The position numbers and the translations under genes were made by a program. From Labia minor (lineage: Eukaryota > Arthropoda > Insecta > Dermaptera > Spongiphoridae), in NCBI GenBank assembly GCA_963082975.1, contig OY720344.1, positions 4,451,580 through 4,515,579 of the forward strand: DNA of 64,000 nucleotides. Reading direction: 5' to 3'. The notes under the pieces are model-generated. The model had not been told where the DNA came from and did not search any database. It was given only the letters and a program-made list of their open reading frames with translations. Positions 61,393 to 64,000 of the stretch are shown here, one piece after another. Positions within the stretch are counted from its first letter, which is position 1, and every line of letters starts with the position of its first letter.

Positions 61393-61618
61393 CAGTGATT
61401 GCGCCAAACTTTGAGCCGCGAAAAAATTTCCTAATACTTGAAATTTTTTGGTTCTAAAAAAAAAATGCTCAAACGTTCTCTGGACTAAGCTTACTTTTTT
61501 TCAATATGCTTCACCCGGTTTGATGTTTTCGAAATATGGTCACCCTAATTAAGGGAGCCGCGGAAAAAATCCGATGTATTATGGGAGCCGTATACTGAAA
61601 AAGTTTGGTAACCTCTGG
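61393..61618. mobile_element. hAT-like relic containing a TAGGGTGACCA-type end
   Basis: The left CAGTGATTGCGCCAAACTTT and right AAAAAGTTTGGTAACCTCTG segments are imperfect inverted repeats. Inside, 61528-61547 ends ATGGTCACCCTA like the MITE at 9650-9846, suggesting a composite or nested relic. No clear target duplication was seen. Confidence 0.45.
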
Positions 61619-62199
61619 AAAATATGTACCTTGCGCATTTTCTCAGATTGTAACAAAGCCACTAACTTTTTCTTTCTGTCCTACAGTTACAGTCACCTAT
61701 TATTTTCATAAATTTTTTTTCAACATTTTTATTTTAAAATAAACTTAATTTAATTTAACGTTGATTTCGTTTATTAAATCCTAAACACCCAAGGATCAAT
61801 GCCAACAATTTCAATGAAATTAGCGCGCTGTCCGTTGTGTACGTTTATTTCAAAAGAGGCGAAGAATGAAGTAAACGTCGAGAATTATGTTAACGGGTGA
61901 ATCTCTGACAAAATTTTTGACGAGTACTAAAAGTGACAACATGAAAATATGACGACTTCCGAGTATCCACTTTATTATAAATTTCTTATATTTTCAAAAA
62001 ATTTTAAAATTATTAATTTTTCTATCAAAAACTTATAATATCAATTTAATTTGAATTAATATAATATGTTGGTTCGTTCAGATCCGTGAAAGATTTTAAT
62101 AGAATGAGAAAAATTATATGTGCGTTATTTTCAGGTCTAATTGTGAGATTGGGGGTCTCGACAATTCAGCGCCATTCTCAAGAGAGTTTTATATAGGGG

Positions 62200-62230
<31 letters not shown>

Positions 62231-62835
62231 GATTCTGGGTACTAGACTGTGACTAAGATAATTGTTCACATAATTCTACATAAAATATTTTTCAAAAAAA
62301 TTATCTTTGTTATAATTTATAAGTAATATGGAGTGTGTGGGCGGAGGTTATAAAAATAAAAATAAAAATTCTTCATGTACATTGAAGTGGAATTCCTACT
62401 CCTGAATGTTTAGGCCACCCGCATTACGGCACCACGGCTGTCATTATTTCCTCATAACATCATAACAAGAAATTACAAATCTTTTTAAAAAAAATAAATA
62501 ATAAATTTTTTAAGGAGTTTGTATTTAATTTCAAGTGTAGGGTAGCAGGTAGCAGGTATTTGGGCCAATGAGTCGATGCTCGGGCGTTAACCATGACTAC
62601 TCCCAATGCATTAATCAACCCCTTTTACAACCGAAATAGCTCAATTATTTATTTATTAATTTTCTTTAATGACATTCTTCTTAACTTATTTTGCGAAAAA
62701 TTATTTTTATTTCATTTCTAATTATTATTATTTATTTATTATGTAAAAACAAAAATATATTAAATTATTATTATTATTATATTTTTATAGAAATGCCTTT
62801 TTTAATTTTTAATTTGAAGAATTTGAATAAAATAA

Positions 62836-63470
62836 GTTGACCTGTGGCCAGGTCCGAACCGACCGACGGTTTGAAATAAATTAATTTCCAGCTACAGAAA
62901 CAATTTCAAATAATTTTCATATATCTATTAATGTAATAAAAAACAGATAGGCATACATAAATAATAAATATAAACATTTTTAATTTTATTTTATTTATAA
63001 TATATATGCAAGACCAGGCTGTGACGTCATGAGTGGCTGAATGACGTCATATAATTTTAAATCAAGTAAAAACTAATAAATATGATTTTTCTCGAGGATA
63101 AAACCAATACAAAGTACATGATTCGTGGTGATATATAAAAAAATCTCCTTTGGTGTGAAAATAACCCTTTCCTTCCTATCGTCGATCGCTAATACTACCA
63201 CTTCCGGTTTCCGGAATTGCACCAAAAGTTGATCAATTCATCCCACTGATGCATTAAGTAAATATACCAAATTTCATCAAAATCGGTTGAGCCGTTCAGG
63301 CTGTACACATCTATACGGACGGACGGACAGACGGACGGACAGACATCATGCTAAAAATACTTTTTCTGTTTAGAAAATGCATGATTCGTGGAGATATGTA
63401 AAAATCTCCACATGTGAAATTTGGTGTGAAAACAATACCTTCCTTACTATCGTCGGTCGGTAAAAACAAA
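62836..63470 (-). repeat. Family B repeat, copy 4 (longest)
   Basis: Inverse of copy 2: TGACCTGTGGCCAGGTCCGA, ACCACTTCCGGTTTCCGGAA, CATCAAAATCGGTTGAGCCG, a GGAC/GGACAGAC tract and ATCGTCGGTCGGTAA at the end. It includes a segment (about 63010-63180) absent from copy 2, so it either has an insertion or is nearer full length. Confidence 0.7.
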
Positions 63471-64000
63471 ATATTTATTATCATTTTACTATTATATATA
63501 TATCAATAAATAAATCATGGATTCTATTTTTAAAAATTTAGATTTGTTTTAAAGGTAGTAAATAGAGTTAGCTATGGATTGGGATGGTTGGAGGAATCTT
63601 GTTGCTGTCTAATTTTTCTAGTCCTATTGCGCCACAGCATTTGATAAATTGATTAAAGTTCTTCCAAGTGAAAATAATAAAATAATAAAAAATGAATTAA
63701 AATACTAATAAAAGTTTAAAAGTGCATGCAGGAAAATCAGACTTTAGAAAATAGGCCTATGAGCAAATATAATTGTCAACATCTAAGCAGTTAGTATACG
63801 AGTATATATATAATTAAAAAATTATTTAAATTTGTAAATCTAAAAAATCATTAATTTTCTAATTTGCAATTCAAATAAAAATTTCATTTATTATGTTAAT
63901 TCATTCATTTATCATCATTCTTTTTAAACCTTTTATCATATATGCATACTATCTTATCTCGCTAGTATTGCCAATCAAAATATACCTTCTAAATTTTCTT

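Larger units (their letters stand above)
49931..64000. other. DNA upstream of the first coding exon, content survey
   Basis: About 14 kb 5' to the receptor start codon. Families A, B and E, a mariner MITE, a mariner relic, a hAT and an LTR are listed separately. The remaining stretches (51430-52850, 54150-55400, 55820-56900, 57320-58800, 59500-60480, 60900-61390, 61620-62830, 63490-64000) are AT-rich, with long (AT)n runs, a T26 run at 62204-62229 and a C15 run at 57426-57440. Noncoding 5' exons or enhancers could lie here but none can be shown from sequence. Confidence 0.5.

Noticed and set aside
61128..61970. CAGTAGATATTTTAATGTCG considered as a pogo-type end with partner near 61960
   Set aside because: The proposed right end matches too poorly and no transposase fragment lies between.

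Overview
The window is very AT-rich animal DNA, most likely from an arthropod and probably an insect. The evidence is one host gene with GT-AG introns, abundant mariner, hAT and pogo relics, non-LTR retrotransposons, and dense microsatellites. The species cannot be named from sequence alone.

The only convincing host gene is on the minus strand and runs right to left through most of the window. It is the 5' half of a natriuretic-peptide-receptor-type gene (receptor guanylate cyclase or NPR-C-like receptor). Four main coding exons (49479-49776, 28065-28460, 18509-18623, 6403-6553) encode a signal peptide and about 300 residues of the extracellular ligand-binding (ANF_receptor) domain. All junctions keep frame (phases 1, 1, 2, then 0). 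A fifth, 36-nt exon candidate (27103-27138) has strong splice sites and matching phase. It would insert 12 residues, including a Cys-Cys pair, into the second predicted disulfide loop. The rest of the ectodomain, the membrane segment and any cyclase domain must lie beyond position 1.

The introns are about 21.0, 0.9 (to the microexon), 8.5 and 12.0 kb, plus an open one of at least 6.4 kb. They and the 14 kb upstream of the start codon are filled with decayed mobile DNA. Recognisable items are: mariner copies and a three-copy mariner-derived MITE family; two pogo/Tigger deletion derivatives; hAT MITEs, two with perfect 8-bp target duplications; a split THAP-domain pseudogene of P-element type; a non-LTR retrotransposon family with (GATA)n 3' tails; two tRNA-derived SINE-like copies; a probable solo LTR; a possible Penelope-type hammerhead remnant; and several unassigned dispersed families (called A, B, D, E, F and G here). 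Nesting is common: hAT in LINE, family A in hAT, LINE in family B.

Layout. 1-6402: intron 5 with families A, D and E and a 203-bp MITE. 6403-6553: exon 4. 6554-18508: intron 4 with LINE, hAT, mariner, family A, a TTAA-flanked MITE, SINE and a long-TIR MITE. 18509-18623: exon 3. 18624-27102: LINE copies, a hAT MITE and the THAP pseudogene. 27103-27138: candidate microexon. 28065-28460: exon 2. 28461-49478: intron 1 with nested hAT/family A, LINE, family B, mariner and pogo. 49479-49776: exon 1. 49777-64000: upstream DNA with a GA tract, families A, B and E, mariners, hAT and an LTR. Apart from the receptor and decayed transposase pieces, I found no open reading frame that looks real. No tRNA, rRNA or CRISPR was recognised.
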